A stretch of DNA of 21,486 bases from Saccoglossus kowalevskii (lineage: Eukaryota > Hemichordata > Enteropneusta > Harrimaniidae), in assembly GCF_000003605.2 (NCBI RefSeq), contig NW_003121913.1, positions 308,484-329,969 on the forward strand, written 5' to 3'. The position numbers were made by a program, and so were the translations under genes. This document shows, in pieces, positions 1 through 8,961 of the stretch. How positions within the stretch are numbered: the first letter of the stretch is position 1; the number at the start of each line of letters is the position of its first letter. The notes beneath the pieces are model-generated. The model worked only from the letters and a program-made list of their open reading frames with translations. It made no database searches and was not told the DNA's origin.

Positions 1-515
1 CAGATTTTTACCCAAACTAATCAAATCTGCGCATTAGTTCAGAGCATCCATGTGCCAAGTTTCATTGAAATCCAATGAGTGGTTCTCAAAAATCAGTGGA
101 ACAGTCATGGAACAGCTTGAAATCAGTTAATTATCATTCAAATTAGATAATTAATATTCATAGATTTTTACCCAAAACTAATCAAATCTGCGCACTAGTT
201 CAGAGCATCCATGTGCCAAGTTTCATCAAAATCCAATGAGTGGTTCTTCAGATATCAGTGGAACAGTCTTGGAAGAGCTAAAAATCAGCTAATTATCATG
301 CAAATTAGGTAATTAATATTCATAGATTTTTACCAAAACCTAATCAACTCTGCGCATTATCCTAGAGCATCTATGTACCAAGTTTCACAAAAATTTGATT
401 AGTGGTTCTTGAGATAACGGTGGAACAAAAAAAGTGACATACATACATACATACATACAGACATACAGACAGGGTAACTGCAAAGACTCCCTTTTGTGCT
501 TCGCACACGGGAGTC
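1..515 (+). mobile_element. Tandem-core repeat element, family A copy 1 (pearl/Helentron-associated-like), 5' part cut by window edge
   Basis: About 2.7 tandem units are visible. The anchor AGATTTTTACC recurs at 2, 162 and 324, so the period is 160-162 bp. Each unit also carries CCAAGTTTCA and a form of GTGGTTCT. The last unit runs into an ACAT/ACAG tetranucleotide run (437-472), a 12-nt linker, a 31-nt hairpin (485-515, outer arms GACTCCC/GGGAGTC, inner arms GTGC/GCAC) and then AAAAA. This order matches what I recall for pearl elements of bivalves and Helentron-associated non-autonomous elements: tandem core, microsatellite, 3' hairpin. No protein is encoded. The left end lies outside the window. 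The repeat structure is certain; the superfamily assignment is inference. Confidence 0.75.
437..472 (+). repeat. ACAT/ACAG tetranucleotide run inside family A copy 1
   Basis: Five or more ACAT units pass into ACAG units just before the terminal hairpin. It is part of the element, not an independent microsatellite, because the reverse-oriented copy near 18185-18215 has a related TGTG/TGCG run at the same place. Confidence 0.85.
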
Positions 516-620
516 AAAAAACCACCACAAAGACTAAACTCAGACACAAAAAGAGCAACGGACCCACAGCTAAATCAAACTGTTACACTTGTTAAAACAC
601 GGTACGTCTCATCCTGGAGG

Positions 621-650
621 ATGTGGTGGCCCTAAAAAGGGCAGTTTTGT
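621..650 (-). other. Histone-mRNA-type 3' stem-loop look-alike, no histone gene attached
   Basis: Read on the minus strand, the bases give ACAAAAC, then the stem-loop TGCCCTTTTTAGGGCC, then ACCACA. The replication-dependent histone 3' signal is normally GGYYCTTTTCAGRRCC flanked by AAA-rich sequence and ACCCA. Five of six stem pairs, the 4-nt T loop and both flanks fit; the closing pair is broken and the loop is TTTT, not TTTC. Within 450 bases upstream on the minus strand no histone reading frame is visible, and no clear purine-rich downstream element follows. It may be a relic of a histone gene or a chance hairpin. Confidence 0.3.
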
Positions 651-1980
651 ACAGTTTCTGAGCTAAACGAAAAGATATCTTGTTGCACTGAAGAATGATC
701 TAGTGTCAGCTTGTGTAATTTCCTCAATGGCAGAGTATATAGAACACAAAAAATTTTCGAAGCTGATTAAAAGACAACAGTGGTCACTCTAAACACCTTT
801 TTTCCCTGGACTATTTCAAACACACAAATGCTTTTCACAACAGTGACGACTGTACAGAATTTAGTTATCGGTAGATTTCGAATCGTTGCCATCCAAATCT
901 TGTTTTTATACAAACGATTCGTCACATTCCGGGTTTGTTCGGCACAAATGAGATCACAGTTGTCTCATTAACCTTTTCGTCGCCGATTGTTTTTAAAATG
1001 TAGCCAGTTTGTTGTTACACTCAAGAAGCAATCGACGGCACCATCAATAAAACAAACCGATCGTTCTAAACTAATTTCACGCAATTATGCGCTTCGTTGT
1101 AATATATTCGCATTATATAAATTTGAATACCAGTATTCAGGAAAAGTCAAACAATGATCAAAGACCTAGTTTTATGATGAGATAAAGTGGTCATTTTAAC
1201 ATGGTCATTTCAAGACCATTACAAGATCAACTGAAATGCATACAACATCTAAAATGTACAATGTATGTGGGAAATATGATTGAGACCAGCTCAGGCATAT
1301 CTAAGATACAAGTGCGGACAAGTTCCCATTTTCAGACTTCATCCAACCGAAATTATCTACATGTAACTTAATTTGCTAATTATTATGCATGGAATTGAGC
1401 CATAAGTAATCAGGTTTGTGGATTATCCATTAGAACCTATAGACCAAGTTTCATTTCAAACTGTAGTTTTCGCAAGATTAGGAATTCTGAGGGCATTTCA
1501 GATTATGGACATGCTGTCTCACTGTCATTTCCATCTACTTTTATTAACTAAAACAGTAACATTGCCAGCTATGTTGGCGACTCATTTGCTATGCATGCCT
1601 TGCCTGCATTGAAAATAGAGCAAACTTATTTGCAACGCAGCAGTGACCCAAGTGTCTAGAAGTTATTACATACATTTTGTTTAATTTGATAACTTTTCCG
1701 TAATTGAATGAAATAAATTTAACAAGAAAAGTAATTCTATTCTATTGGTTTGACCTAACATGTTTAAATCTCGTAATGATCTCAAGACTCATTAAAAACC
1801 AGTCAGCAACTTAGTTGGTAATGTTGCAGTTTCAGTATATGAAATATTATGGCGGTGACAGTAAAAATCATAATATGTTCACTACAACATAATCTCATGT
1901 TTTTTGTCGACTTTGTCACTCATGAAAATGGAGTACTGCTTAATAGTAGAATTACAACCACTGCTTACAGATGGTTAGAC
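651..1980. other. Unassigned intergenic sequence downstream of COX8
   Basis: AT-rich, with no reading frame I can support and no splice-linked exon recognised on either strand. The only structure noticed is one diverged family A-like unit near 1365-1500, listed separately. Confidence 0.5.
1365..1500 (+). repeat. Diverged single unit resembling the family A tandem core
   Basis: The stretch ATTTGCTAATTATTATGCAT, then AAGTAATCAG, then GACCAAGTTTCATTTCAAA follows the same order as the family A unit (ATAATTAATATTCAT, AACTAATCAA, CCAAGTTTCATTGAAAT). Spacing is similar. No hairpin or microsatellite is attached. Similarity is by eye only. Confidence 0.4.
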
Positions 1981-1993
1981 AAATGAGTACACC

Positions 1994-1999
1994 TTTATT
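1994..1999 (-). terminator. Candidate poly(A) signal AATAAA for COX8
   Basis: The minus strand carries AATAAA here, about 285 bases downstream of the COX8 stop codon, and an ATTAAA lies slightly upstream near 2020. No AATAAA was seen closer to the stop. This implies a 3'UTR of roughly 300 bases. AATAAA is common by chance in AT-rich DNA. Confidence 0.45.
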
Positions 2000-2280
2000 T
2001 ATATTATAATATTAAACTGAATTTAATTTGTTTCATACAACTTTTCAAAATTACACACAGAAGCCAAACTAGAGTTTCTACTGGAACCCAAAGAAAAGAG
2101 TAATTATAATGACAGTTTTAGGTGAAACAGGTGGTACAAGAGTCCAGCAATCACACAGCAAATGAAGTTGGCTATTCATAGTCAATCCTCTTCATCTGTT
2201 ATATCAGTTGCCATCTTCAATCATCCACCTCGTGCCAAGTACAGCGTCCAGAGAAAACTAATCACAGTCCAGTCACCATA

Positions 2281-3471
2281 TTATGACCTCTTCTTATATT
2301 CTTCTATGTGTGTCAGGATCCATGCAGGACCAGTCACCAGGCCAAAGAATATAACTGTGAAAGCTATGACGCCCTCCTATTGAAAATACAAAACAAGGAT
2401 AGAATAAATATTTATTAGAAGAACGATATACAGTAGCCCCTCGCTAACTCGAGCCTCAATAACTCGCGGTCCCGGTTAATTCGTGGCTATCACCATGGCT
2501 CCCAAAATCATAGTACATACATGTATGTACATGTATTGTTTTTGATGTCCATTTTTTTTCTTTGTGCGCGAGTCTGTTTGTTTTTATTCATAAATGTGCG
2601 AAGTTTTAAACACCGACACCCGCGACTTAGCGAGGGGCCACTGTATTAAGTTTCAGTGGATGTTTTACATACATTAATGAATCTTTCTGCAATGTTTGTT
2701 GCGCCTCAAGCTACTTTGGAGTGTAACTGCATTGTTATATAACACTATACTATATAGGTAGAGTTAAAAACGAAAATGTTTGACAGCATCCCCTAGCGGT
2801 TTGCTATCAAACGATCTCTTTCTCATGAGAATTTTATAGCGTTAGCTAACAAAGAAAATTGACAAAATTCTGTAAAATGTTGTGCTACTGAGCATACCCC
2901 AGTAAATCGGCTCCATCTTTCTGGTGAACCATTTTTGAGTGACATTCATTCATACTATGACCACAGGCGCACGTTACGTTTTTTGGATAATAAAAAGTAC
3001 CTTAAGTAGGATTGGAGGTCAGGATAAGGATAAGTCAGTCGTCGGTCCCTTTTTATTATCCAAGAAACGTACCGAGCATCACAAACACATGAAGGATACC
3101 CACTAATGCATTGTGGGATGTTTGAAAGGTAATAAAACCAATTTAATACACAAGCGCGTTTTTCTCCTGTGTCTTATTTAAACCTGTTAAACGAAACCAC
3201 GTAAATGCTTTTAGTGCAAAAGACTGTAAACAAGAAATGGCATTATTATAATTAGACAGTCTTGAATTTTAGTCAAATCCACATGCGTCGGCAACATTTC
3301 GCCGGTTACAGCGACAGTTTAGCAGCGACTGTACGACTTAAAAACACGTACCGGAGTGGATAGTTTCACTTTTGCTGGCCCACCTAGAACTGTGCGGCGT
3401 TGAATTGCCTGGCTCTGATTCCGTAACATCGGAACAGATCTCTGAAATAAACCACGAATTACTCCGGACAT
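2281..3471 (-). CDS. COX8: Cytochrome c oxidase subunit 8 precursor, complete, two coding exons
   Basis: COX8 is a small nuclear-encoded, single-span subunit of mitochondrial complex IV in the inner membrane. Exon 1 is 3471-3352 (40 codons), starting MSGVIRGLFQRSVPMLR and ending KVKLSTP. The donor GTACGT follows at 3351. Exon 2 is 2376-2281 (31 codons plus TAA), after the acceptor TTTTCAATAG. The join is phase 0. Residues 2-30 are rich in Arg, Gln and Ser with no acidic residue, as in a mitochondrial presequence. Residues 43-60 form the hydrophobic span, and the end GPAWILTHIEEYKKRS matches the human COX8A tail PAGWILSHLETYRRPE. The total is 71 residues against 69 in human COX8A. The ATG has A at -3. 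The 975-base intron holds two MITEs. The gene faces BTBD7 across a shared promoter zone. Identification is by motif and architecture, not by search. Confidence 0.9.
2431..2643. mobile_element. pogo/Tigger-type MITE, 213 bp, inside the COX8 intron
   Basis: The terminal inverted repeats start CAGTAGCCCCTCGCTAACTC on the left and CAGTGGCCCCTCGCTAAGTC on the right (reverse complement). Direct TA dinucleotides flank the element (2429-2430 and 2644-2645). CAGT ends, the CCCTCG core and the TA target are typical of pogo/Tigger non-autonomous elements. The interior has no coding capacity and contains an 18-bp perfect palindrome, GTACATACATGTATGTAC (2513-2530). It sits in the COX8 intron about 55 bases upstream of the exon 2 acceptor. 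Confidence 0.85.
2971..3074. mobile_element. Small foldback element (MITE-like) inside the COX8 intron
   Basis: Arms at 2973-2997 (core TTGGATAATAAAAAG) and 3049-3072 (core CTTTTTATTATCCAAG) pair over about 24 bases with few mismatches, separated by about 50 bases. The arm ends read GTTACG and CGTAC. I see no convincing target duplication, so the family is unknown. Confidence 0.6.
3107..3118 (+). promoter_or_regulatory. ZNF143/THAP11-like motif TGCATTGTGGGA
   Basis: Matches the core of the motif written GCATTSTGGGA that is frequent in promoters of nuclear mitochondrial genes. Here it lies within the COX8 intron, about 360 bases inside the gene. A similar pair (GCATCGTGGGG, TGCATCATGGGA) lies near 9256-9287. 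Motif match only. Confidence 0.25.
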
Positions 3472-3500
3472 TGTGTCAACTCAACTTTGTGCTCAAAATA

Positions 3501-3511
3501 CAAGATGGCGT
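3501..3511 (+). promoter_or_regulatory. YY1-type motif CAAGATGGCGT
   Basis: Matches the YY1 core AANATGGCGNC. It lies about 30 bases upstream of the COX8 ATG, in antisense orientation to COX8, probably within its 5'UTR or at its start site. YY1 and GABP sites are known in promoters of several complex IV subunit genes. Confidence 0.45.
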
Positions 3512-3756
3512 CCGCTCTGTCCGTCTGCACGTATCACGTCAACTACCCCTACAAAAAGAGTGGTATCGACACGGGCTATTCAACGAGAGATCCGGGAACT
3601 TGGAATTTGACTTTCAAGTGAATACACTTTAGTAAATATAGATCACTGGCTGACATGTAATCTGTTTTATTATATGTAAAACCAAGTATATTGTAATAAC
3701 ACGTAAATATCCATGAAATAGCAGACGAACGTATTGCTTCTGAAATGGTTTCAGCC

Positions 3757-3765
3757 ACTTCCGGT
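3757..3765 (-). promoter_or_regulatory. GABP (NRF-2)/ETS site, ACCGGAAGT on the minus strand
   Basis: A perfect ACCGGAAGT lies about 285 bases upstream of the COX8 ATG and about 160 bases upstream of the best plus-strand donor (3928). GABP/NRF-2 is an established regulator of nuclear-encoded cytochrome oxidase subunits. The site could serve both genes. Confidence 0.5.
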
Positions 3766-3789
3766 GATTATTGGGTCGAGTCGGGTAAT

Positions 3790-4307
3790 CGGACTTCATC
3801 GACCAAACCGAGTGTGGACGACAATAGCCGAAGATAGCTGCGGCAAAATAATGGATACGAGTTTCTTACTCAACTCAAGCTATGTACTGACCTAGGATTG
3901 CTAGTGCTATCGGTCACAATTTTCACGGTATGTAAAGGATTATTAACAATTCCAGTTACATGGTTTTTCCATATACTACACTGTCTACCGTAGACAAACA
4001 AAGGGCGTCGACCAAGGTAACAATTCGGCGTTCTGGCGAAGGATCGACTGAATCTGACACTGCCCATGCCCCGTTTCAGGACGATCACCTGGTCGAAATT
4101 CGCGAGTAGTTCCGTCCACTTCTTTCTGGCTCTTTCCTGTTAACGTGATCACTTTTAATTCACCTTTATAAATAGGAACAACATCAACTTCCAAATAATA
4201 CAAGCTCACGATCACAAGATGTTTGAACCGTTTGTTTGTTGTCATTGTCGCTTTCAAAGTTTTACGGCGTCTGATCGATGACCGAGTTGCCATTGCACCC
4301 ATTGAAG
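3790..4307 (+). other. BTBD7: Candidate non-coding first exon(s) of BTBD7
   Basis: BTBD7's coding exon begins with a splice acceptor, so a 5' exon must lie upstream. In the CpG-rich zone three plus-strand donors look usable: ACG|GTATGT (GT at 3928), AAG|GTAACA (4017) and GAA|GTGAGT (4308). The first follows the GABP site by about 160 bases and would give a short leader exon. None carries a long reading frame. Which donor is used cannot be told from sequence. Confidence 0.35.
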
Positions 4308-4320
4308 TGAGTCGCCATGT
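4307..4320 (-). promoter_or_regulatory. Second YY1-type motif, AACATGGCGAC on the minus strand
   Basis: A second full match to AANATGGCGNC, opposite in orientation to the one at 3501. An ATG with good context opens an 18-codon frame here on the minus strand (4318 leftward), which I do not call as a gene. Confidence 0.3.
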
Positions 4321-4440
4321 TGTTGTTCGGTAATCTGGCGGTCCATCGTTATTTTAAACCGTACCACCATACGACTGCAAATAGCGCGTCTTCTGACTTT
4401 TAGTTAGTTGTAACTAGAGTATCACATATTTTGCGGTCGA

Positions 4441-5626
4441 GTGCAATCCGCTCATTTCAGTAACTCATATTTAATTGTAACTCAAGGTTAGACTGACAAG
4501 CTTACATATACAAACCATGTGACGATCTCATCCAACTTTTCAACAAAATTTCTGGGTGAATTTGCCGTATGGTTCTAAGGTGCTCTTTTTGCAGTAAATT
4601 ACGTTGTGTTTACGTGTAAACATAAACGTCCATAGAAATGCACGTACGTGGGAATATATTCCAAAAGGTGCCACCTAGTCTCACTAATCGCAAATTATTT
4701 GGCCTTGATTTACAAATTGACAACAAGTCAATTTTGTACTGTTACATTAACTTGAAAACACACACGTCCATGTAACAATAACATATATTTAAAGTAAGGA
4801 TTTTAAATCTTTGATGTCTGATAACTTTAACATGAGAGTACTTTTGACTTTTTTAGTCAGAGTATGGAGCTCCATGGATAAGGGTCAATACACCTCTGCC
4901 ATGGGTTGGTGTGTTTGAATAATCTTTATATGCCAACCAGTAAAACCTTGGTGTATGTTTGTCATGTGCCTATAATGAATTTCATTCCATATTTTGATGT
5001 TCACTAACACCTATCGTACCTTCTGGCTTCTTCTTCCTAGTAAACAGTTAGAAATTTTCATGAATTACGGATTTTATGGCTTTTCTTAGGCAATATTTCG
5101 CTAAAGTCACTGACAGTCTTTGGTGTGGGACCACAGAGAAATTTTCTCCGCTATAGAATTTTGTGACTTTCACTAATTCACAAAGATTTGTCTCTCTTGA
5201 AATTTAATCGCTTTACTCTATTATCTACATGCTTAATTACTACATGTGTGTATTGATAGACCTTGGAATACAATGACACACAACCGTAAAACTGTTAAAA
5301 TATTTAATACAATTAAACTCGATGCAGGAGAGTTGTCACACTTTTGCTGTGTGAACTTTTCAATTCTATTATGATTAATTGTAGAAACTGAACCAAATTT
5401 AAATTCTTGTGTCTTCGTCAAATTCATTCATATGTTTTGTTTTGCTTCTAAATCTTGTTTTTTTTAATCCAATAATATCTGAGAGAACCACAAGACCAGC
5501 AAATTTTCAGTTTAATTTGAATAAAATTATTCTTTGAAGATTCAAAGTCTGCAGCTGATTATGCCTCGTTTGTTTCATGTATTCATTGGGATGTCTGATC
5601 ATTTTATGATTTTTTGCATCTTATAT
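4441..5626 (+). other. BTBD7 intron 1, unassigned part
   Basis: AT-rich sequence with no supported gene, repeat family or long inverted repeat noticed on either strand. Confidence 0.5.
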
Positions 5627-5628
5627 TA

Positions 5629-5836
5629 CTGTAGAATACTTTATGTTCGCTTGGAATTTATTTTCGCTATTTTCGCTGAAGGGATGATTCAGTGAAAATA
5701 AAATCCAGCGAATATACATTTTTTCCTATATTTTACATTAATCTCATCAAAAATCAGTGAAAATAAATTCTAAGCAAAACGCCCAAAATACCTTTTCAGC
5801 GAAAATTAATGCCAGCGAAAATAAAGTATTCCACAG
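5629..5836. mobile_element. TA-flanked palindromic MITE, copy 1 (208 bp)
   Basis: Terminal inverted repeats of about 40 bases start CTGTAGAATACTTTATGTTC (left) and CTGTGGAATACTTTATTTTC (right, reverse complement). TA flanks both ends (5627-5628, 5837-5838), as for Tc1/mariner-type insertion. The interior repeats the GCGAAAATAAA/TTTATTTTCGC motif in both orientations, so the whole element can fold. A second copy of identical length lies at 17880-18087, about 11-12% different by eye. Confidence 0.85.
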
Positions 5837-6064
5837 TACATTGCATGTTCCTGTTTTCTTTTCAATCTTGCCTGTGTTTTGTATTCCAAATTTTCTGTTT
5901 GTTTTTTGTTTAATTAATTATTTTTAGCCAGGTGACAGTTTTGAACATTAAATGTCTCCTGACTTGCTTTATGTTCAAATTGCAAGTTCAAGAAGCTGAC
6001 ATATGATGCATTTTGCCACAAAAACCATATTTATCTCAAATACTAGTAGTAATTCAAAGCACTA

Positions 6065-6276
6065 TTTTGGTGTCGACCAAGCTTGGTCGAAGATGATTAC
6101 CTGCGGACATCAACCATCAAAGTTGCATCCGTTAGTGAATGAATCTCGACCAGTATTTTTAGCTTTCCCATTGAGTCTGTACCACACTCACCGGGGAAAG
6201 GGTCAGGCATTTGAACTCTGGTTTACTGATCACAAGTCAGTGAAGTCTGATGCAACAACCACTATGCTACCAGTGT
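6065..6276 (-). mobile_element. tRNA-derived SINE-like element, minus strand
   Basis: On the minus strand an A box TAGCATAGTGG (6269-6259) fits TRGYNNARNGG fully, and a B box AGTTCAAATGC (6217-6207) fits GGTTCGANTCC at most positions, 41 bases apart. Between them ACTGA-CTTGTGA-TCAGT forms a 5-bp stem with a 7-nt loop, like an anticodon arm with TGT in the anticodon position. There are about 9 more bases than a normal tRNA before that arm, and the acceptor stem does not pair. A non-tRNA body of about 130 bases follows and ends near a perfect 18-bp palindrome (6073-6090). I found no clear target duplication and cannot name the family. Confidence 0.6.
6073..6090. repeat. Perfect 18-bp palindrome TCGACCAAGCTTGGTCGA
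   Basis: Self-complementary over all 18 bases and GC-rich in an AT-rich setting. It lies at the 3' end of the SINE-like element and may be its tail structure. Confidence 0.9.
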
Positions 6277-8014
6277 TTGCAACTGAACATTTCAATTTGT
6301 CACGTACGAATCCATGTTGAAATATTGCTATCACGTTTAGAAATATCACTGTGTACACCTTTACTATTCATTAATGAATATGCTGATTTTGCATCGAATG
6401 CTATATCGGTAACTAGTTTTTGGTATTAGACTGTCCTTTGACCCCCAGATGTTTCATTTACATTAGTTGGACCCACCAAGCTGACAGGATGTTAAATACA
6501 ACAAACAGGATATCGCTAAATGAAACTCAACATATATAATTTTGTCATAAAATAAAAAAAATATATAGTAAGAAACATTCTACGAAGAAAACAGGATTCT
6601 TACAGTTTGTAGTCTTTCATGTTAATGAAAATTTTGTGGTGCTTGTTGTACATTTGAATTATCCTCATGTTCTGCAAGTTTAGGGTTAGGGTCTTTGAAG
6701 CTTCTCAGTTCCACAAAGTCCTGACTGCCAATTGATTGATTGATGTTGGTAGTTTCATTCATTGAAATGTACAAGGTAAATTGGACACTTAGTAGCTACA
6801 GTAATTGACGTGCATGTAAAATCTGTTGATGATATGATCCTATCAAGAACTACCGGTATGTGGTTTTTGTGATTGTATACCTTTTTGCTTTTTAAAATAG
6901 ATTTCTTGTGGAATCCTGCTAATCAACTTGTCTAACCAAACCTATCTATAAACATTCTTCATGTGATCGTTTTGTATATATATTCACTCTGTATTCCAAA
7001 AAATTGCTCTATTATTCCTCATGGAAAATTGAACCGAATTGCATTTTAAATAGCATACGGAACAAGTTTTAATTATGTTTGGATTTCACCCTGGCCTGTA
7101 GTAACAAATGACATATTTTAACAGCCGCTACCAAAGAAATTGTGTTACTTTCTCAGACAGCTTGTTAATCTGATCATTTTGACATAATGTTGGCACTAGC
7201 CTGGAGTGCATATTTGTATTTACTTTACACTACTTTAAATAAAATCAAAGAGACAAACTGTCTACCTTAAATGAATTTATGCCAAAATTGGCTTATCTAG
7301 ATCACACATGTCAGATCATCAGTGATTAATGTCCGAGACCACCATTAATACTTTTGATATTATTGCCCTGATATGAAGTATGATGTGTAAGTACTTGGGA
7401 TTGTGGACTTATTTCAGTACAACACAGTATGTGTTTTGTGATAATATTCAGTAATAAGTTTTTCTGTTTAGCACTTTTATGGTTTCAACTGGAATCTTGT
7501 CTAAATAGCCCCATGCTTTCTTGATGATATTTCCAATACTACCATATTCACTCTATTAGATGCACAGGTTTTTTTTCTAAACTGGGGCACAGCGCGTTTC
7601 CAGGACGATTCCCCTGTGTATGCTCCCTTCTTGTTCATTTTTTCTAGAAAAACCCCTGGAAGCACATGTGAAAAATCAATTGCATTAACTGTATATTGGA
7701 TCATTCAAGTATTTCATCCATTGGCCATGGACATAGAACTTACACTCACATAAGTGCATAAGTTACTAATAGAGCAACTACAGGTACCGGGTAGTTGAAT
7801 TTTGCAATTCATAATGTATCCCAATTCACATGCTGAGTGATGAATGCAAAGATGTTGTACAATTTTCAACTTATCTGGAATTAATTGATTCTATATAATG
7901 ATACATGATTCTTTTTGAGAGAAGTCAGAGTTTGAATACTAATTTCTTAAATTTACATCTCAAATGATTAGTGAAATTTTGCTAAAAGGGCGATTAAAAA
8001 CTTTGCTGCATACT
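6277..8014 (+). other. BTBD7 intron 1, unassigned part
   Basis: No gene recognised. Short open frames here (for example 7501-7704 minus) show no motif and no conserved look. Two TTAGGG units near 6681 are treated as chance. Confidence 0.5.
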
Positions 8015-8159
8015 CAGGGCTTGATGTTAATGTTAAAACTCACTTAGTGCCCATAGTGTACATGTATGTAATGTTGCCTGTCTATAAACTATTAAGGCAA
8101 GTGAGTTTTAATTCAATTGCCAGAATGGCAATTTTACTTTTCCTTAGCATCAAGCCCCG
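8015..8159. mobile_element. hAT-like foldback MITE, 145 bp
   Basis: Ends read CAGGGCTTGATGTTAA on the left and CGGGGCTTGATGCTAA on the right (reverse complement), like many hAT termini. A second inverted pair lies inside: TTAAAACTCACTT (8033-8045) with AAGTGAGTTTTAA (8099-8111). A third is AATTGCCA-gaa-TGGCAATT (8115-8133). The 8-bp duplication expected of hAT is not recognisable (TGCATACT against ATACATGT). Confidence 0.6.
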
Positions 8160-8671
8160 ATACATGTGTTTTTTTCTCCATGATTAAACAAGTGGCTTCT
8201 GCAGCCTTGTCCTGGACCTGAATAGTGCTCTCTGCCATCAGTATCACTCAACAGTAGCAAATTACGGTACAGCTGCTGCAGTGTCTGTGCATAAATAGAC
8301 ATGTGTCAATAGAGAAATATCACCTTGCTTATTTATGTGTGGTCTATGGAGTATTAGTTGTTCAATTGGATGCACCAGTAGTTATACTGATAATTAATAA
8401 TGCATTAATGTTATAAATAGTACATTAAATGTGTGTCCACTGTGTACATGCGTTTATTCCAGAGCTTAGAAGTTACAGCCATTCTTGACCAAGTTTCTGC
8501 TGTCAAGTAGAAGTCAACTATGGTTTTTGTTTATAGACGTTGTACATGATGCATTTTTGAATTGTAAAATGTTTGTATCTAAATCTCAAATTATTACTAG
8601 TAACCAATGTGTTATTGAATTAAATGAAGCCATAACTATATATGAATTGTGGTGATCCCTTGATGCATCTA

Positions 8672-8937
8672 CAGGGATTTTCCCTGCATGCACAGTGTGC
8701 ATGTTGAAGTTGAAATTTACCTGCATTAACTTATTGTTTTAAAGTTTTAATAGCATTTACGGGTTATCGATTGATGCAATCACGAAAGAATTTGCTTTTT
8801 TTTTAGTTGTCTTACAATATTGGTTGAACTTAATTAATTTCTACATGCACAGTGTGCACATTATATTTTGAGTTTTCTTGCACTAGGTAATCATCTATGT
8901 GCATAGTGCAGTGTGCACAAGGGCATTTCGACCCCTG
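8672..8937. mobile_element. Possible hAT-like MITE, 266 bp, flanked by ATCTA
   Basis: Left end CAGGGATTTTCCC and right end (reverse complement) CAGGGGTCGAAATGCCC share the CAGGG start. A direct ATCTA lies immediately outside both ends (8667-8671 and 8938-8942). Inside are three near-palindromes built on TGCACAGTGTGCA (8687-8703, 8844-8858, 8899-8918). The terminal match is short and a 5-bp duplication is not typical of hAT, so the boundaries are tentative. Confidence 0.4.
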
Positions 8938-8961
8938 ATCTAACTACATATATGCACAGTT

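Larger units (their letters stand above)
3280..4440. promoter_or_regulatory. CpG-rich bidirectional promoter zone between COX8 and BTBD7
   Basis: By hand I count about 25 CpG in 3281-3600 and about 45 in 3721-4440, roughly one per 13-16 bases, against a visibly much lower density in the AT-rich flanks. COX8 exon 1 lies at the left of this zone on the minus strand; the right part has good plus-strand donors and no coding frame I can support. A GABP/ETS site (3757-3765) and a YY1 site (3501-3510) fall inside. CpG-rich, TATA-less, bidirectional promoters are usual for housekeeping genes such as complex IV subunits. Transcription start sites are inferred. Confidence 0.65.

Noticed and set aside
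2162-2383. Plus-strand open frame of 73 codons
   Set aside because: It is the antisense shadow of COX8 exon 2 and its 3'UTR.
3372-3632. Plus-strand open frame of 86 codons in the CpG-rich zone
   Set aside because: It begins with TTG and has no ATG, and it is antisense to COX8 exon 1, which has far better support.
3870-4302. Overlapping minus-strand frames in the promoter zone
   Set aside because: High GC and CpG content lengthens chance frames. No family match, no polypyrimidine tract before the possible acceptor, and the region is better explained as shared promoter and BTBD7 leader.
6003-6320. Plus-strand frame of 105 codons
   Set aside because: Most of it is antisense to the SINE-like element, with no protein motif.
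6681-6692. Telomere-like TTAGGG repeat
   Set aside because: Only two units, expected by chance or from repair; no interstitial telomeric array.
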